A stretch of 64,000 bases of DNA from Shinisaurus crocodilurus (Eukaryota; Chordata; Lepidosauria; Squamata; Shinisauridae), in assembly GCA_021292165.1 (NCBI GenBank), contig CM037888.1, positions 28,881,140 through 28,945,139 on the forward strand, read 5' to 3'. How positions within the stretch are numbered: position 1 is the first letter of the stretch; each line of letters starts with the position of its first letter. Of this stretch, positions 1 through 64,000 are shown in pieces. Under the pieces are notes generated by a model that did no database searches, was not told where the DNA came from, and saw only the letters and a list, made by a program, of their open reading frames with translations. The position numbers and the translations under genes are program-made.

Positions 1-122
1 GCCCAGCCTTCCCCAACCTGGTCCCCTCCAGATGTGCTGGACTGCAACTCCCATCATTCCCGGCCAGCGTGCTGGGTGTTGCAGACCAACAGATCTTTAG
101 GGCACCGGGTTGGAGAAGGCAG
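1..122. mobile_element. Degenerate palindromic hAT MITE, family C
   Basis: It has the typical squamate pattern: ccttccccaacctggt, ccagatgtgctggactgcaactcccat, then the complementary text ending accgggttggagaagg. The element probably starts at or before position 1. With the (CA) run at 242-257 it is all I see in the terminal intron piece. Confidence 0.7.
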
Positions 123-273
123 AGCTAGTCTCTGAGGGGGTGTCTGCACCACCTTTTTTCTACAGAATATGTTCCCCTTGCTTGCTTATTTAGATTTGTA
201 TCCTGCCATTCAGCTACAAAAGCCCCCAAGATGACATAGAAACACACACACACACAGACACTTTCAACCTCAC

Positions 274-61057
<60,784 letters not shown>

Positions 61058-61214
61058 CTATAGAGAAAGGAGAGAGAACTTCAGCATTATCCAGGATCTT
61101 CAGCATCATTTCACGTTGTGACTTTCCTCTGGCACACAGGTTCATACAAACCTGTGGATTTTTTTTTTCTGGGTCCAAAGTACCTCCATGCAATAGGAAG
61201 TTCCTTTACACTAG

Positions 61215-61445
61215 CGTCCCAGAACCTCTTTCAGCCTGAGAGCCAAATTCCATTTCAAAGAAGCTGGGGGGGGGGGGGTCGTCACATTCCAGTGATGGGC
61301 GGGGCTCAAGGCAACAAGGGCGGAGCCAAAAACCCCAAAAGACCTGCCAATTTTAGCTGGAAGCTCTTCCTACCAGTAACAAAGCCTTAGGAGAGGAATT
61401 TCAACCTTTTTTTAGAATGTGAGGGAAATGGCATAACAGCTGGGA
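61215..61445 (-). mobile_element. hAT-like repeat, family D
   Basis: The reverse-orientation text includes cctctttcagcctgagagcc, attccagtgatgggcgggg and ttagctggaagctcttcctacc, typical of family D. It lies upstream of the first CHD2 exon seen. Confidence 0.65.
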
Positions 61446-62009
61446 AACACAGACAAACCAACAGGATAGTGTATCCCAACAACAACAAAAATAAAACAGG
61501 TCAATAAAAAATTGGGATGATCACACCGGTGAAAGTTTTAAAGCAGTCTAAACAATCAGTTTTATCTGTATACATGCATGCTTACAAACATAAGCAAATG
61601 AACTACGTAAATTGTAAATACGCTGAACTATAAATCCTAAATATTTTTTTTAAAAAACCACTACCAAACACGTTCCGACCCTGGAGGTCTTCAGTGATCT
61701 AATATTTTAAAATGCTATATCTCACTAGCTGAAGGACCCCGTTCTTTGAACGGATTTAAAAAACCTGATTACTTTATACCCTACTGACAGTGTAACATCT
61801 TAGATTTAATGAACTGCGTAGCTACATGGCTAGTGCTTCTTGGTACACTAGGTCTGAAGTTTTACCCTCCAGTGCTAATATCTCCAAGTGGTCTAGATAC
61901 TTCTTAGAGCAGTTACTTTGTGACATGCACAGGTAGTTCCTAACCATATTACCACAAAGCCCATGAATCAGCTGACCTTTTACTATGTCATGAAGAACAA
62001 GATCTTCTT

Positions 62010-62355
62010 CAGGATTCAGGAATGGCTACCAGGAGGAGGGCCTTTTCTGCTGTGGCACCCGTTATGAAATGAGCTCCCCAACGAGATCCGCCTGGCGCCT
62101 ACTTTGTATTCCTTCCAGCGCCAGGTGAAGACCTTTCTATTCTCCCAGGCATTTTAATCATCTTAATCTTGTAGTTGTTTTTTAACTCCGTTATTGCAAC
62201 TGCTGCTGCTAGCTTTGTTGTTTGTTTTTAATCTGTGGTCTTAAATTTTATATTTATTTTATATTGTATTTTATGGTTTTAACTGGTGTAAACCGCCCAG
62301 AGAGCTTCGGCTATTGGGCGGTATAAAAGTGTATTAAATAAATAAATAAATAATA
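62010..62355 (+). mobile_element. L2-clade LINE, 3' end with tail
   Basis: The text ggagggccttttctgctgtgg, gagctccccaacgagatccg, then ccgcccagagagcttcggct and a (AAAT)n tail is the standard L2 3' end of squamates. Confidence 0.8.
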
Positions 62356-62529
62356 AAATTTCTGCACTGATCTGGAGTGATTTTGTTTTCCAGCCACAGC
62401 AAAACATGAATGTGTGGAATGCCTCATTTCTGCCAATCAACAAAGTACATGTAGCACCTTGTACTCCCAGTTTACCTTTAGTTAATAAACTGATGATTTT
62501 CTTTAAGGTGAAAAAGGCAACCTCTACAT

Positions 62530-62649
62530 CAGTGTTCTCCAACCTTGGGTCCCCAGATGTTTTTGGCCTACAACTCCCAGCATGCCCCAGCCAGCGTAGC
62601 CAAAAACATAGGCCAAAAACATCTGGGGACCCAAGGTTGGAGAACGCTG
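62530..62649. mobile_element. Palindromic hAT MITE, family A
   Basis: The ends are CAGTGTTCTCCAACC and GGTTGGAGAACGCTG. The flanks are CTCTACAT at 62522-62529 and 62650-62657, a perfect 8-bp duplication. The right arm is partly rearranged near the centre. Confidence 0.9.
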
Positions 62650-62835
62650 CTCTACATAACAAAGGCGAGGCCTAGTCAGACCTATTAAGAGTCAATTAGC
62701 AGTTGAAAAGCCTGAGGCCTATAAAACATTAAATCATCATCATGCTTTCCCTCAATGTATTTTTTTTCTTTCTTTTTGAAGGTGTTTTCTGCACTTCCTG
62801 GCAATAAAAAGTGTAAAGAAAAAGGCTGTTACCTG

Positions 62836-62882
62836 CACACACACACCCCCCACACACACACCCCACACACACCCCTCCACAC
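62836..62882. repeat. CA/CACACCCC-rich simple repeat
   Basis: Irregular acacacac and ccccac units between the family A MITE and the LINE fragment. Confidence 0.85.
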
Positions 62883-62961
62883 CTGTAAACAGGAAATTCT
62901 AGATCCACGCAGCTTCCCACAGTGAGGACACAGGTTACCAGATGGAAGATGGTCCTGTAAA

Positions 62962-63210
62962 GGATTCATTTGATGTGCTTTTCACTTAGCACGTGTTCAT
63001 GGGCCAGAGCTTCCCAGTTTTCGATGTTTGTATTGCATTTTTTTAGATTAGCCTTAAGAACATCTTTAAACCTCTTATATTGACCACTGATATTCTGCTT
63101 TCCATCCTTGAGTTGGGAATAAAGTAACTGCTTTGGGAGACGGTAGTCAGGCATTCGAACAACATGACCGGTCCACTGAAGTTGGCGTTGAAGGATCTTT
63201 TTTTCCATCG
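62962..63210 (-). mobile_element. Non-LTR retrotransposon C-terminal fragment
   Basis: The minus-strand frame QRQLQWTGHVVRMPDYRLPK, QLLYSQLKDGKQNISGQYKR and FKDVLKANLKKC matches the C-terminus common in LINE reverse-transcriptase proteins (LxWxGHVxRMPDxRLPK pattern). The clade cannot be fixed from this piece. Confidence 0.7.
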
Positions 63211-63716
63211 CTAGAGTCTACACAATTTTCTTTAGAATTTTCCTTCTTTTAAAATCTCCTTTTTGTAAATTTTCTTCTTTTTTTTTTTTATCCTGGAAGA
63301 CAATCTTACTCCGTCAGGAGTGATCGCCTGACAGACTGACTGAAACAGTAAAGTCATGCAAATGTACATAGGTTATCTGATGGGGGCCCAATGCCCGCCA
63401 CAGTCTCCGCTGTTCCTTTGATGCCCCTGTGCCTCAGATATGCATATGCAAATGTTCTAAAGCCCCCTGGCCGTGAGCAAAGAACCACCCCCCTCCCCTG
63501 CCTGGCCAGATGAAGTTCATCCCAAGACAGCTGGGCTACTGAAAAGAGGATGGGGGGGGGGGGGAAGAATCTATATTGCCAGCTGCGGCTTCTGGTTTTG
63601 GTTGTTGTTGATCAAGGGCAGCAAGCTGCGAGGAGGTCCAGGACTTCGGTCTGGCCTCAACAACCGGCCTCTGGATCCAGCCCCAGGTAGCTCCTGGTGA
63701 ATCTCGCTGAATGAGG

Positions 63717-64000
63717 GCTTTGGCTGAGGTAAGCCCCAAAGAGGACCACCCACCCCGGACCTTAGGGTGGGTGTGGTGGTCTGCACGTGTGGTCGGGCTT
63801 GGCTGAGGTAAGCCCCGAAGAGGACCACCCACCCCGGACCTTAGGGGTGGTGGTGGTCTGCACGTGTGGTAGGGCTTGGCCGAGGTAAGCCCCGAAGAGG
63901 ACCACCCACCCCGGACCTTAGGGGTGGTGGTGGTCTGCACGTGTGGTAGGGCTTGGCTGAGGTAAGCCCCGAAGAGGACCGCCCACCCCGGACCTTAGGG
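63717..64000. repeat. Minisatellite, 77-79-bp unit, at least 3.5 copies
   Basis: The unit starts at ggctgaggtaagcccc and includes gaagaggaccacccacccc and ctgcacgtgtggtagggct. Unit starts (gaggtaagcccc) are at 63726, 63805, 63882 and 63959, so periods are 79, 77 and 77. Differences are few, so the array is young. It continues past the window edge. Confidence 0.95.

Noticed and set aside
63536..63940. Minus-strand repeat protein from the minisatellite
   Set aside because: The open frame comes from a tandem repeat of a 77-bp unit that is not a multiple of three. No start context or homology.
63717..64000. CRISPR array
   Set aside because: The repeats are contiguous with no unique spacers, and the DNA is vertebrate.
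61058..64000. First coding exon or promoter of CHD2
   Set aside because: I looked for a Met-start exon ending in a phase-2 donor and for a CpG island and found neither; the region is repeats and intron-like text.

Overview
The window is vertebrate nuclear DNA, most probably from a squamate reptile (lizard or snake). It is interrupted protein-coding DNA with GT-AG introns. The introns are packed with Sauria-type tRNA SINEs, tRNA-Ala-like SINEs, CR1, L2 and L1 fragments, and short palindromic hAT-like MITEs with 8-bp target duplications. No bacterial, viral or CRISPR structure was seen.

One host gene fills almost the whole window. It is the chromatin remodeller CHD2, on the minus strand. I placed 34 internal coding exons between 61057 (N-terminal side) and 274 (C-terminal side). 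Splice phases agree from exon to exon, and together they encode about 1549 residues. The first coding exon(s) and 5' UTR lie above 64000. The last exons (about 250 residues in human CHD2) lie below position 1. Reading 5' to 3' on the minus strand, the order is: acidic Ser/Lys-rich N-terminus (61057-49479), double chromodomain (48317-43245), Snf2 ATPase lobe 1 (43369-33232), lobe 2 (31625-24863), bridge (23295-17809), SANT-SLIDE DNA-binding region (17984-8883), basic linker (6387-3546), and the helical C-terminal CHD1/2 domain (1745-274).

Two things stand out in the coding part. The exon at 48091-48317 carries one extra base that breaks the reading frame inside chromodomain 1, although every other exon is in frame. 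The exon at 51019-51165 encodes a run of 12 Asp that I do not recall in mammalian CHD2.

The main mobile element is a complete Tigger (pogo/Tc1-mariner) DNA transposon at 12110-15228. It has matching terminal repeats, a TA duplication, an uninterrupted 587-aa DDD transposase and a SINE nested upstream of the true start codon. A 230-bp deletion derivative of a related Tigger is at 47672-47901. Five copies of an unusual SINE fuse a 5S-rRNA-derived head to a CR1 LINE tail. A 91-bp near-perfect hairpin at 10507-10597 belongs to none of the repeat families recognised here. A 77-79-bp minisatellite runs off the right edge.

I see no clearly new biological system. The interesting material is the TE ecology of one long gene and the coding anomalies in CHD2. 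Exon limits are to the base where splice sites were read. Repeat limits are approximate unless a target duplication is given. Codon numbers below count from the first complete codon in the window.
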